A DNA stretch of 64,000 bases from Mastigias papua (lineage: Eukaryota; Cnidaria; Scyphozoa; Rhizostomeae; Mastigiidae), in assembly GCA_964019165.1 (NCBI GenBank), contig OZ025280.1, positions 7,248,428 to 7,312,427 of the forward strand, written 5' to 3'. The position numbers were made by a program, and so were the translations under genes. A model generated the notes under the pieces. That model searched no databases. It was not told where the DNA came from and saw only the letters and a list, made by a program, of their open reading frames with translations. Below are positions 26,454 to 37,990 of the stretch, piece by piece (within the stretch, counting starts at the first letter, position 1; each line of letters starts with the position of its first letter).

Positions 26454-27378
26454 TTGGAGTATTTGAAATAATACTGTTCGCTTATTAACTTTTTGCTTTT
26501 TTACAGAGCTATAGCCAAGTTAAATTTGTACCTTTAAATATTTCTCTTTCATAACTTCATACAGAGCTTGGCATGTTTCTTCAACAATTCCAGATATTGT
26601 TCTCTCCCCTATTCGGTATTGGAAAGAAAGGCTTCGAAATGTCTCTCCTAAAAAGTAATGACACTGTATTTAAGTCGTAATCATTAACAAAGGCTTCCTC
26701 ATTAGCGCTCTGATAGGTGTACGTATTTTTGTAATAGATGCAAGCTGATCACAACAGGTATCCAAAATTTTCATCCTCTACTGCCAAATGTGACAGATGT
26801 CGATGCAGAATGGTTATCATAGCCTGCTTTGATGTGTGATAAGTCAGGGTAGATGATACAGCCTGTTTGTTCTCTTACAGAGATTCCTAACAGCTTCACA
26901 CTTTGCAGTAGTCGATTTATTTTCATCTATTTTATTTCATCTAGTTGAGGAAAAGTCTTTAAGTGAAGCTTACTATTAGCGTTGAATTCAAATCTTATAT
27001 GGGATAGAAATTGGTAAAACACAAACCTGATGCCAAAAAGCGTAACGTCACAGACAGTCGTTCAGTAGGCTTCACGGAGGAACGAAGTAGTGTGTCCTTC
27101 TTTTCAATCAATGGGCAAACCATCGCTAAAATCTCTTCAAATGAGTTTCTATCCAGGCGATGAAATTGCCGAAATTTTTCTGTATCTTCAGAATTTAATT
27201 CCTGAACGATATTGGCGAATGCCCCGTGTGTTTGGCGACGAGAAATCCACGATCTAACCCATTTTTTTCTATTGGCTGCCCTCAATCGTCTTCGTCGTCG
27301 TCTCAGCAAAAGAATCGATAGAAAAATCTCCTCATCTTCTGAAGAGCTTGAATATTGATCTTCAAGAATATTCGCCAT
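25035..27378 (-). CDS. Harbinger 1 DDE transposase (nuclease)
   Basis: Three exons in phase on the minus strand: 27378-27027, 26647-26532 and 25835-25035, giving 422 residues. The N-terminal exon has an acidic stretch, an arginine run and RRQTHGAFANIVQEL; the join reads LRFLASG into ETFRSLSFQYRIGERTIS, a helix-turn-helix-like part. The catalytic core shows the DDE_Tnp_4 motifs IDGKH (D about 185), VVGDDAFPL (D about 275) and VVENAFGILAHRWR (E about 312). Both donor and acceptor sites are good. It cuts and rejoins the element at TWA sites. No stop or frameshift is seen, so it may be functional. Its intron 2 contains the last exon of the MADF gene on the opposite strand. Confidence 0.92.
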
Positions 27379-27419
27379 CTTGATTAAAACTCATGTACAT
27401 TTGCTTAGATTACGAAGCT

Positions 27420-27615
27420 AATAGCTCAGGGCGCGTGCACACTGTGAGGACATGTTCACTCGTGGAGGAAATTATCCAACATGTTGAATATCCTGCGCTA
27501 ACGGCTCGAGTGAAGAAAATCACACAATCGGTCACCGCACACTTGAGGAAACAGCTTACGCAAACAGTCACGAATGCCGCTCAGCTGAGCTGATAGCTCA
27601 AGTATGCGCCGGGCA
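27420..27615 (-). repeat. Right long terminal inverted repeat of Harbinger 1
   Basis: Reverse complement of 24134-24330, ending GCCGGGCA next to the TTA target duplication. The transposase start codon lies about 41 bp inside it, in the context TCAAGATGGCGAAT, which also occurs at the MADF gene start on the other side. Confidence 0.93.
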
Positions 27616-28176
27616 TTAGCCATAAAAAACTGACAGCGGCTAAAGTCTCTGTAGCCCCCCTCTGGATCCGTCCCTCAATGGCATATTGATTCCTCAGAAA
27701 ATGAGCTATGAATCAAAGAATTTGAATTTTCGTAAGCTGTCATGCTATCATGAAATAAATGTGATTTTGAGTGTCATTAATTAAAATATGTAAGAAGTAC
27801 TTTAGTTGCACGAATGTTGTAGTCATACCTAAATAATGATTGAGCGTTATTAGCAGAGGTTATTAATTTGTATTAATTGGGCTTTTGTATGGAAGGAGAT
27901 AAGTATAATTTTTGAGCGATGTCCAACCCCACACTTGTTTCATTTTAAAAGTTAGTATTCCCCCGTTTACTATGGTAAGAGTACAGGGAATATGTCTGCA
28001 AGGTGGAAATTAAGAAGCGAACTTACTATTATATGATAATAGAGCAATTTGAGAGCCGACAAAAAATTTAACGTAAATTATTATGTCATTCAAATCTTAT
28101 TATTTCATTCTTTTTCATGATTTAATAGTACAATTGTCACTTCATTAATTAGTATGAAAGTTTTAACTTTGTCTTC

Positions 28177-30499
28177 CAGGCGCGGATCCAGATTGTAGCG
28201 AACGTAGTTCTAGCATCAGTCAGGTTTTTGAGGGAAGTGTATACAAAAGTGTCGAAAAGCAAGCCTCTCGCCCCACTGCTCTGAGGCAAATTTGAAGGGA
28301 ATGCCCAGGAACTATCTTACGCTAGAGGAATGATCTTTCGCTAACAACTGTCTTCTGTCGTCACGAGGAATCGCCTCAAATGCACTAGTCCACAAATTGC
28401 CTCATTAGCGCAACACAAGCTTTGGCACGAGCAACAGTCAGTTCAAACTTGCCAATCAGAATTGGAGTTGACTGATGCTCAAATGTTGCAATCCAATCAC
28501 AAGCATAGTTGACTGTAGCTCAAAGGTCAAACGATAAACCAATTTTAACATATGTAAACTACTGACTACCGACAATACTCGGTTCCAACTGCCAGCTGAG
28601 AGAGGGAAAATGCAACGTTTGTGTTTGTGATAATGGCAGATACTTCTCAAATTAAATTGGAAATTTGAAAATTTTCTTAAAAGATGAGGTCCATCAGGTG
28701 CAGATAGAGAAGGTATTTGTTTAGAGCGCATAATTTCCTAGGTCTAGGGAAGATATCAACGTGGCATACAGGATGACAGTGAAGAGCCTGCAGTTGCCAG
28801 AATCTAAACATTCATGAACAGCAAATCTTGTTTCAGTATAGGTAAATGAACGCTGAACTATAATGCTGTCAGATAGCATGGGATTTTAGGCCCCACTTTT
28901 CCGTTGTAGTCTTTAATAGTGTGTTTAATTACCAGGTTTACGAAAAATCCTTTGTTCTGCCTCTGCTAGGACAAGTACGAGGAAATTCCCTCATTGGATA
29001 GTGACTGAGAAAACGATACTGTTAGAAAACTATTATTGGATACAAATATGAAAATTGAGTGTTCCGAGCATTATGCTTGCAGATGGATAACATTGGGAAT
29101 CTTTAATTCTATGAAAAGTTGACTATACTCAACGCAAAGACACATTTTGCTATAAGAAAAAAATGCTTATAAGTAAATGAGGCTCAAAAAGCCAAAATCT
29201 GAAGAAGATGTTTATTGCAAGGTTCAAGTTCTAAAATTCAACTTTTTTACGTGCCAGGAATCGATATTACCTCATTCTTTTCGAGCTTCTTTACAAAGAT
29301 TGAAACTTTTTTGGTAGCCAATTTCGGACAACGAAGATAAAACTTCATAACAAATAATGGTTAACTCTTTTAGCCAGTTAATTATGATAAAGGTAAAGAA
29401 AATCTTAGGAAATCTCAGCGTCAGTTTAAAACAAAGTTAAGAAAATTGAGGCTCAGACCAAAAAGTGGTTTTCATATTTTTATAATAGCATGCACTCATA
29501 TTCACAAAGTTGTGCTGGCATCATATTTTATCACAATAATACTTTTCAGTATGTTTTTACTATTATTCTGCAAGCTGTATTTTGCACCTGCTATAATGCT
29601 TAATCTTTTGCTTGCTTACCAGAAAGCTAACTTTGCACATAAATACACCAATATAAAGTTTAATTTGTATTATCAGGTTCAATTAAAAAGTGTTAATTGG
29701 GAAAATCATGAAACAAATCTTTTGGGCAATCCAATTTGCTTAAATAGCTTAGAATGTTGTAGTGCACAAGACATCGACTTGAAGATAAATCAGAATTTTA
29801 TTTCTGTCCAAAATCTAGAACTTTTGAAGATGAGACTTGCTTATATAATCTTTACTCTTTGGCATTAGTTGGTGATGCAAATATGGCAGTGTATTTGAGA
29901 TAGTTGACAAATATTGAGTTATCAAGATGCCCAGAATTTTATGCACCTCATCGTATTTCACTTGTATTCAATGCAAAAGGTGCTTCCAAGTTCTATATTA
30001 TTTATTTCATATAATTTTTTCTTTTGATTCAGCTGATTCTTCCCATGGGAATTATATTTCTGGTAGATGTATCCGTAGCTGCTTTGATGAGCTTTAAGGT
30101 GCAGGAGGTCTCATTTCTGGAAAATTAACTTATTTATTGCCTTAATTGCTCTCATTTCAATGATATGAAACAGAAAAAAGCTGTAGTGAAAGCTTATAAT
30201 ATTAAAATGCATCATTTTGATGCATCCTTACTTTTCAATTGTACATCAACAGAGATAGTGTGCTAATATCCAATACAAAGAAAGTAGTTTATATTGCAGT
30301 TTGATTTACCAAATCAGTAAATACCAATTTGCCAAACCTGCCTTTCATCCAAGCACAACAAATATTGTATAAAGTTCATAGAAATCTGTATATTTGCATG
30401 TGCATTGTATTCTAGAGAGCTGACCACATCCAATTTAATTGGGCACGCACAATGAATTTTGTTGAGCTCCAGTCAGATCTTATCCTACATCCGCGCCTG
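28177..30499. mobile_element. hAT-like element, non-autonomous (2.3 kb)
   Basis: Ends are inverted: CAGGCGCGGATCCAG on the left and CAGGCGCGGATGTAG on the right read in reverse. Unit 1 of the duplication is uninterrupted at the matching point (near 12730), so this is a true insertion. The flanks share TCTTC, not a clean 8-bp duplication. No transposase frame was recognised; the 140-residue open frame at 29446-29868 has no family signature. Family assignment is based on end sequence only. Confidence 0.55.
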
Positions 30500-30656
30500 C
30501 TCTTCTATTTTTATTCTATCCAAAATTCATGAACACATTTTATTCCGCATTCATATTTCCATCTGCAGTGCATCCAATTTATGGTTAGAGGAATCTGAGC
30601 ATTTTTGAGTCATAGTGTGACATCCTGCATTCAAATATGTTTGTCAAGCTCAGCCT

Positions 30657-31105
30657 TCATGGATTCTTTAGGTAAATACCGTACACTTGTATTTCACAAA
30701 AAATTAAATATCTAAATGATAGCGTGCTGGTTGGATGGCTATTTAGGCTGACGAACTGTCCTTCTAATTCTTGGCACGTAAAATTCTTACTGTCTAACTT
30801 TACTACCGTTGCATCTTTTTTGCAAATTGGGTTTATAGAAGTAGTTTTATTGTCGCCAATATGTATATCAAAAGGGTTTAAGTAACTGGGATGTTGACTG
30901 AGGACTGTTACATTAAGCACGACTGCCCTTTGGCCTAAGTCAACCATCCACCATGGATGTTTAGTTTTCGCCGAACAGAAGCTATTTTGACACCCAGGCG
31001 TTTCGTCCACTGGATATGTTTCTAGCCAATTGTGATAGACAGATGATGCTGTCACTTGCTTACTTCTGGCAATATCCTTCAATTCGTAAATTCTGTTCAC
31101 AAACT
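30657..31105 (-). CDS. Fucolectin-type F5/8C domain, last exon of lectin gene 3
   Basis: Same structure as 12883-13331: 449 bp, phase 1 in, ending in a stop. It encodes NRIYELKDIARSKQVTASSV, TKHPWWMVDLGQRAVVLNVTV, FDIHIGD and RYLIFCEIQVYGI. Roughly 85% of residues match gene 2; differences cluster between VTASS and the WWMVDLG strand and just after it, the region that forms ligand loops in this fold. As in gene 2, the canonical fucose-binding arginines are not evident. Confidence 0.9.
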
Positions 31106-31583
31106 CTATGAAAGACAAATTATATCAACGTAAACACAAAGGAGCATTGATGAATGTCGTAGCATTCATATGTAACTTGATTTTCCTTGATATCACAATA
31201 TTGTACATGATTCCTTGATAAGCAAACCGCCATTACATTAGAAAAATTGTATCAATCCATAGCAACTTATGTTATTCACTTGATGCTTCTATCATTTGTG
31301 AAATATACAAGATGCCATGCTTATTTTGTAAATTAACTTAAAATTAAAGCATTTCTTTAATCTCATTCTGTACTTAAAGCTTCTCTTTCTGTACTTGTTA
31401 AACCCATCGTGTCAGACCGGGCCATCAACATTAGCAAGTAAAATAAGTAATTTCCCACCTTCCCGGTTCTCCATTTCAAGGGAAAAAGTTGTGATGGCCA
31501 GGTTTCGTGCAAAAATGTACAATGTCCTATATATTATAGTCCTAATTCCAATTCAGAATAACATTGACTATGAAGTTACTCAC

Positions 31584-31725
31584 CTTTCAGTTGGCAGTAC
31601 TGTTCGTATCTGATCTCGTGATATTTGGGACATGTGATACATCGGTATCCGGGGGATGTGCATGTGTCCCTGCAATAAGTTGCAGCACTGTTGCATGGAT
31701 TAAGTGCTTGGCATACTTTTCCAAT
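31584..31725 (-). CDS. EGF-like module, middle exon of lectin gene 3
   Basis: A 142-bp exon with the same boundaries and phases as 15836-15977. It reads IGKVCQALNPCNSAATYC, CTSPGYRCITCPKY, YEQYCQLK. Only one residue differs from the gene 2 exon (Ala for Ile), while five other codons differ silently. Confidence 0.8.
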
Positions 31726-33279
31726 CTGGAAAGTAATTGCTTTGCAATAGGAAGCTTGAAGTATTCAGCATTAGAAAGCAGAAATGTAGAAAAATGCTTC
31801 TTGTTGCTTTTCATTGATACGTAAGATCTTTAATTCATGGTTCAGTGCCACTTTCCATTTCACAGTTTTCTACTAGGCGAGTATCACTCAATTGCCTTGT
31901 GGAATCAGAACAAATTTGCTTTCATCCAGATACCTTAACCTAGTAAGAATCAAACTAATTTCTTTTGATTAACTTTTGAAATGTACATGAATGCAAGCAC
32001 TTTGATTTAGGCAAGAAAGATTACTCAAAGTTAAATTGACCTAGTCCTCCTTTCTCGAAGGAACTTTCTCCAGCTTGGTGTCTATTTTAGCAGTTATGCT
32101 CTATCTATATTTGCGCAAGCAATCACTCCAACCGATGTTCAGCATGTAATACCACACCATTAGCATATCTATTCCAAGTGTGTCCCATTTTCTGTTTATC
32201 ATCAGTGTTTAAGTCAACTGCAGATATGGTTAAGCATGATTTTCAAGTGACATTAACGATTAAGTTTTCTCCTATAGTTTTTGTCTCTTCCTTTCTCAGG
32301 GATAACTACAAGGAATTGTACAACTCTACCTACACTGGCCCCGCATTTCTTCCTCTTCAATTTACATATCTGCATGTGATCGTCAAGCAAATCGCTCTAT
32401 TACGTTTCATTATAGCCAACCGCTGCTCTACAGCTGTCTAATTTTCTCGTCGAATGAATGTCGATTAAGTACGTTTAGTCCAGTACAGTGGATCTTTTAA
32501 GGAATTTTCACTGGTGGGTGGGACATTTGTGCAGAGAAGCATCACTACCAGGGGTGTTGGAAGTTCCGAGAAAAAGTCATATTTGGAGTTCATTACCTTA
32601 GTTTTGTGCTGCAAAAACTTAAAACAAACAATAATTGACAATAGTCAGAGAAAGTATATAACGTAAGTTTACAGACAAGGAGTAAACGAGGGGTATTCAA
32701 GTTACCGCTTCAGAATAATTCTAAACAAAGGGCACTTCTAGTTTGTAGTCTTGAGCCAACTAATTGGGAAATATAAGGGCCTGGAGGGAATTTCCTTTAC
32801 TAGTTTGCATGGTTGAAGATCCTCTGGGTTACTTCTTTTAGTAGCTCATGAAAGTCGAAGAACAGTCTGATATGGAAAGCGAAAGTATGAGAGAAAATTT
32901 GTTTCTTCTCGCACTTCCAATTTTTAGATATTCCAAATCCTGTTGCCTTTACAAACAATGTGGTAGTGGTAATCTAAATGATCTACCAATAAGCTTTTTC
33001 ATTGCATTCTGACTGTCATTGCTGATTTGATATGACATGATTTGATAAGTTATGGTTTGATGTGATATTTTCTTTCTTTAATTCCACAAACATATAAGAG
33101 AAGTTATTCAGACTATGAATTGTAAGCCACATTGCATCCACTACATGGATGATAACTCAGGGACATAGCATACAAAAATATGAAAGAAGAGAAAGGAATA
33201 AAAAATATGAATAAAAATGAAAATATGAATAGACAATATTTTGCAAGTAACAAGCACCAACTATTCCCGCTGTGATATG

Positions 33280-33513
33280 ATGGATATGATTGGATATGAG
33301 ATACTATGATTTAAGTGATATGATATGAAATGATATGACATGATATGATATGATATGATATGATATGATGTGATTATGATATGAAATGATTGATATGATA
33401 TGATATGATATGATATGATATGATATGATATGATATGATATGATATGATATGATATAATATGATATGATATGATATGATTTGATGTGATTTGACATGGTA
33501 TGATTTGATATTA
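33280..33513. repeat. (ATATG)n microsatellite, unit 2 copy
   Basis: Shorter and more interrupted counterpart of the array at 17571-17830. A TA-target MITE has inserted directly at its right end. Confidence 0.93.
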
Positions 33514-34437
33514 CATTAGCAACAAAAAATTTCGTCAGATAAAATTTCGGCGGATAAACTTGGTCGAAAAAAATTTCGGACAATTTTTCAGAATTTCGTC
33601 GTGACAAAATTTCGTCGTGGATTTTCAACACACAAAAAAGATAAGAACCTACTACTAATATTCTAAGAGCTAAAAACTTAAGACACAAGTAAAGTCCAAT
33701 GAAAACACAATATATTCTCAGTTTATGTGAAGGCAATCAAAAGTGTTGCTTTTGGCACTCTAAGAATCTCTACTCAAAATGCTACGAAAGTTTATCAAAA
33801 GAGGATAATTAAAAGTATTCGTTTAAATATACGTATAGGAACATTGTTTTTCTTTAATCAAAAAGCCTCTCTAAATATTAATTCCGCCCTTTGTGCTCAG
33901 TTCTTAACAAGAAAAGTGGCTGAAGAAATATACAGACCATCTCCGATTGCAAAAGATGGTCTGGAAATTTTGCTGTCGGTAGAGTTTCAAATTTCCGACC
34001 AAAAACGTAAATACCTTGAGCGGATGAGAGAAATAGTGGAACTGAACTATATCTAGATTGATGTAGATTCTTTTGAAATTGGCGACATAAAGCAGCTTGG
34101 AATATGTTTATCAAGCGCTGATAATGAAAGAAGAACCGACCATGATGATGAGGATTATGATGATGATTATGATGATGATGATGGTGATGATGATTATGAT
34201 GATGATACCAAAGACGATGATGATTATATGGACGATGTAATTTGCATTGATTAGATTGGATGCATTGATATTATCTATGACCTCATATTATACTTTTTCT
34301 ATGCGAATTCTCAAAATTCTTAAAAGCAAAAAATTTAGTTGTGACAAAATTTCGTCACATTTGAAATTTCGTCGAAGAAATTTTCCTCAAAATATTTGTC
34401 CGAAATTTTGTCACGACTAAATTTTTTGTAGTTAATG
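33514..34437. mobile_element. TA-target MITE (mariner-like), 924 bp
   Basis: Inverted ends: CATTAGCAACAAAAAATTTC on the left and CATTAACTACAAAAAATTTA on the right read in reverse, with further similar sequence inward (AAAATTTCGG). Each end is flanked by TA (33512-33513 and 34438-34439), the target of Tc1/mariner elements. Unit 1 lacks it at the matching position. The interior repeats AAATTTCGTC in both orientations and includes a GAT-rich microsatellite (about 34143-34215). The 109-residue open frame at 33727-34056 resembles nothing I know. Confidence 0.75.
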
Positions 34438-34572
34438 TATATGATTTGCTATGATTTTATTTGATATCATATCTTATGGTTTGGTATAATCTGATACGGT
34501 ATTATTTGACATGATTTGGCACGATAAGATTTCATCGATATGATTAAAAAATATGATTAAACAAAAGCTCAC

Positions 34573-34881
34573 GTTGTTTGTTCTATAATTAGTGGCCATA
34601 TATGTAAATCCCACTCTTTCAGTCATATCTCCAGAATTGCTTGTTTCATTCAGTTTACTGTTAACTTCACATATTTTCATGTCATCTGAATAGTTAATGG
34701 ATTTGCATTGAAGCTCATCATAGCACATTGTTTTACACTCATCATATTCCATTCTATGATAAGTTGCAATGGTGCTATTCTGTAAAGCAAATCCGACAAC
34801 CTTTGTAGTGAAATCAAAGCTGCTCTCATCTATGCATGCCAATCTGACAATCCAGCATTGTACCATTGGGATCATAATTAC
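34573..34881 (-). CDS. PAN/apple domain, exon of lectin gene 3
   Basis: Counterpart of 18005-18313: 103 codons, phase 0 to 0, TTTTCAG acceptor and GTGAGC donor. It shows VQCWIVRLACIDES, DECKTMCYDELQCKSINY and MKICEVNSKLNET. Only a handful of residues differ from gene 2, far fewer than in the fucolectin exons, so this module is under stronger constraint or has been homogenised by gene conversion. The upstream signal-peptide exon was not found. Confidence 0.85.
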
Positions 34882-34889
34882 CTGAAAAC

Positions 34890-36306
34890 TAGATGGAAGA
34901 ACATTCTTCTGCTATTGCAATAAAGCATTTAAAGTAATGAATTGCTGCTGTATACAGTAGTAACTATCCAACAAAATGCATGATAGACAGAATTAAATTT
35001 AACTGATAGCCCATCGAAAGAAAAAACTTGGAAATGGGGCTCGCTAGTTTGTTAGCTTTGTTGGCAAAGCAGGCTTGATGTATCAACAAATCTTTATAGG
35101 GCACAGGTGTGCAACGTATGGCTAGTGTCTGCATTGTGGATAGACTGCTGAGTTGGCTCATGGCATATAGTGAGCAGTGCTAATCAGTAATCAATCCTAA
35201 GCAAAATAATCCTATGAATTTTTGACTGTAATGTTTCAATGTTCCCAGACAAATTGTCGCTTGGAAGGGACACACTTTCTAATGAAAAGAACCTTGCGCC
35301 TCCTAAGCGTACTATACCTTAGAGGATCGTTCTGTAGAGACTTCCCTCCCTCTGTAGGACTGTTTAATATTGTGTCGAGAAATTGCTATGTAGATGTTTT
35401 CACTAGAAAGCTCAACACTGCACTGTAATATTGGTATAGCTAGAAATTAACATAAATTCAGTCTGCTATCGCCCAAGTGACTAACAAACTTTTTCCTTGC
35501 ATCTAGCACAAGACAATACTTGTTGTCTAAGAAAAATAATTAGCATCAATCTCTTCATTCCTATTCAGAACTTATGTTTTACATTTTTCCATGCTTAATG
35601 TATTGACGTTAATGCAATTTTAATGTAGTTGATATCATGTTGAGAAATATATGCTATTTGCTCTGTATTGTCCTGATTGATATATAAAGACTAATAAGCT
35701 TGAAATAATTGTTGCTTCTTTGTGATTCACCTTGCAGCGATATACATGCCGTTTTGTAGTCTTCCCATGTCTTCCTGTTAATGTGATGTTTAGAAGTAAT
35801 TTCAGTCAAGAACCTTCGACAAACAACCCATTACTTAGACAAATTGCATTCAAGATAGCAAGAGGTTGTCTGATAAATTATTAAATCGTGTATCAAGTCA
35901 TGGTGCTTGAATTCCAATTGCCTATTCCTTTAAATGCTCAAAAAGTACTTGATTTAGAGATTCCCAGTTGATTCATGTCTATTACCTGCAAACAAGGCTA
36001 TTGATATGTAAAATTAATGCATCTGCAGTGACTGTTTTCAAGGCCAGTTAAAATGGCAAAACCGACATAGGTTCGGGTTATGGCAGCTCCTAAGGGCTCC
36101 CAAGCATAAGAGATCCCAAAGGGGGCCCTCTTAAGTTTTAAAAGGACAGGTCGTTCTCTTTTATTGATGTAAATCCCTAATTCACATGTCACTGGCTACT
36201 GCTTCTTTTCTCTCGAATTCATAGTAATCCATAATTTGATCTAGATTTTGCAAAATTGTATGCGTGAATAAGGCCAGAAGAAGACTACTCCTAACGGCCC
36301 TAAGCC
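34890..36306. other. Upstream region of lectin gene 3
   Basis: Non-coding as far as I can see, but clearly similar to 18350-20700 in unit 1. The conservation may reflect promoter or 5' untranslated sequence of the lectin genes, or simply the age of the duplication. No signal-peptide exon could be identified. Confidence 0.45.
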
Positions 36307-37946
36307 CAGTGGCGGATCCAGACCGAGTTCCCTGCTGCCTAGAACTCAGTCAGATTTTGCAAAATAAAATGATATTTCATTACATTCAAGTCAAAGTTAG
36401 CTAGATATATTATGGGTTACAATGAAGTTTCCAAAAAGTTATATGATTTAATTCAATAACAGTGAAAAATACTATTGTTTCTCTCTCCCGGTTCTCTCGC
36501 CTGCACTTTGAAAAATATTATTAGCTATGCGGAGCACTGTCATGATTTGTATCTGCGGTGGATAATCCTTGGGAACTCACAGAACTCGGAAATAAAATCC
36601 TTGGGCATCGGAAATGATCAGAAATAGACAATAGGTTATCGATTTGGAACTCGGATGGAACCTAGTCAGACACAATGGCGGAACTCGGAAATGAAATCTA
36701 TCAGAAACAATAAGTCAGTAAGTAAGAAGTCGTTGATTGGTCTACCATTGTTTGGAAGTCATCTTTGTTTAGGCACATCCTGTTTCAATTCACTATTGAT
36801 TTTTAATATGGCGACCTTTAGAGCACGCTTACCAACTGTATCTGCTTCTATCAAGAATCACAGACAGGGTTACCTGATCGGTTTCATGGAAACGAAGAAA
36901 TAACATTAGGAAAGTTTGATTATTTCAAAGACAGGCTGGGCTTTTGGGCTTGCCATTGAGTCATCGAGATCGAGATGTCACGGAGAGCTTTGCTAAGGAC
37001 CAGTCTGCAGAGTTGAGTATGGCCTTTATCGATGAGATTTCGAGTGTGCATGAGCAAAAGGCCAGACGTCTGAGTGTGCACCTAGTCTCAGGAGTGTATT
37101 TTGATGCACATTACTTTTATGCCTATCAATTAAAGCTGGTGTTTTTGCTTTTATCTGTTGTTTGCTCACACTGAAAACTTCTGCATCGAACAGCATGCCC
37201 CTATGAACAATTGTTACTTCATTATTATCATTATGGTGACTGGAAAAATGTCAAATTAAGGAATTTTTCCAAGCACTGGCACCTTTCAATACCCTGTCAC
37301 GCCCGTTTCTTGGACCACATATACTCATGCCATCAACCTAATCCTCCAGACTTAGAGATTTATCAAAGGATGAATTACAGAATAGATAATCATTTTAGAA
37401 AAATTATATCCATAGGAGAGGGGTTATATAACTACCAGTTGGGAAAAAATTTTCATTCTCCTATAGAACAGTACAGATCATCTAGGGAAACCTGTATCTA
37501 AAGTAAACTTTGCCACCATATGAATGATTGCCTGCAAAATGGAAAACAATAATTTTCCAGAAATCTGCATGATTCCCACAGTTGTGATATAATAACTTCT
37601 GCTTCATTATCTATTCTATGTATATATTCAGTATTTCAATTGATCTCCAAGTGCTTTTAAGGCCGTAACTTTGACTGTTTATGCAATTTTGTATTTGTTC
37701 AAAACCCTGTAACAATAAATGTGTAGCACCCCATAATACCTCTACCTTGAGAAAGTAGTACACATCTTAGCATTATGGGGACAGGAAGCCATTAGGTTTC
37801 TCCTTTATGTTTATCAGCAATTTTGACTAAATGGGCAATTGCTTGCTGTATAAAAGGGCGTGGTCTTAAAATTCTCGTAGCACACTTTGACCCCACCCCT
37901 CTAAGTATTTGGAACTCAGTCAGATTTTAGGCTGGATCCGCCCCTG
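36307..37946. mobile_element. hAT-like element with 7-bp target duplication (1.64 kb)
   Basis: Starts CAGTGGCGGATCCAGACC and ends, read in reverse, CAGGGGCGGATCCAGCC. Both ends then carry a GAACTCAGTCAGATTTT block in inverted orientation. CTAAGCC directly abuts both sides (36300-36306 and 37947-37953); with one mismatch this extends to 8 bp, the hAT target size. Unit 1 has the uninterrupted site (near 20700, CTAAAGGC). Internal open frames show no transposase similarity, so it is probably non-autonomous. Confidence 0.8.
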
Positions 37947-37990
37947 CTAAGCCATTTCCTATTACGCCACTAGCCAGATACCCTCTGCAT

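Larger units (their letters stand above)
24134..27615. mobile_element. Apparently complete PIF/Harbinger transposon
   Basis: A 3482-bp element bounded by a TTA target duplication (24131-24133 and 27616-27618), the TWA target typical of PIF/Harbinger. Its ends are long inverted repeats of about 196 bp beginning TGCCCGGCGCACACTTGAGC. Inside lie the two genes typical of the superfamily: a DDE transposase (minus strand) and a MADF-type DNA-binding protein (plus strand). Both can be assembled without stops or frame breaks. High similarity of the long terminal repeats and intact frames suggest recent activity. It is nested in an older hAT-like element. Confidence 0.95.
21819..27675. mobile_element. 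hAT-like element, non-autonomous, interrupted by a Harbinger
   Basis: Left end CAGTGGCGGATTGAG and right end, read in reverse, GAGGGACGGATCCAG, resembling the CAGNGGCGGATCCAG ends common in animal hAT elements. Unit 1 is uninterrupted at the matching place (near 12035, sequence CAATAGCT), while in unit 2 the flanks AAATAGC and CAATGGC could be a decayed 8-bp target duplication. Without the nested Harbinger it is about 2.4 kb with no recognisable transposase. It contains a local repeat of about 160 bp near 22910-23130. The insertion itself is well supported by the empty site; the family assignment is inference. Confidence 0.5.
21240..37990. repeat. Segmental duplication, unit 2
   Basis: The second copy of the block at 11480-20760, carrying lectin gene 3. 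It is about 16.8 kb long because of insertions that unit 1 lacks: the hAT-like element 21819-27675 with a nested Harbinger, the element 28177-30499, the MITE 33514-34437 and the hAT-like element 36307-37946. Exons are much more similar between units than most intron sequence. Confidence 0.85.

Noticed and set aside
29446..29868. 140-codon frame inside a hAT-like element
   Set aside because: It is rich in hydrophobic residues from AT-rich DNA and has no hAT transposase or dimerisation motif.
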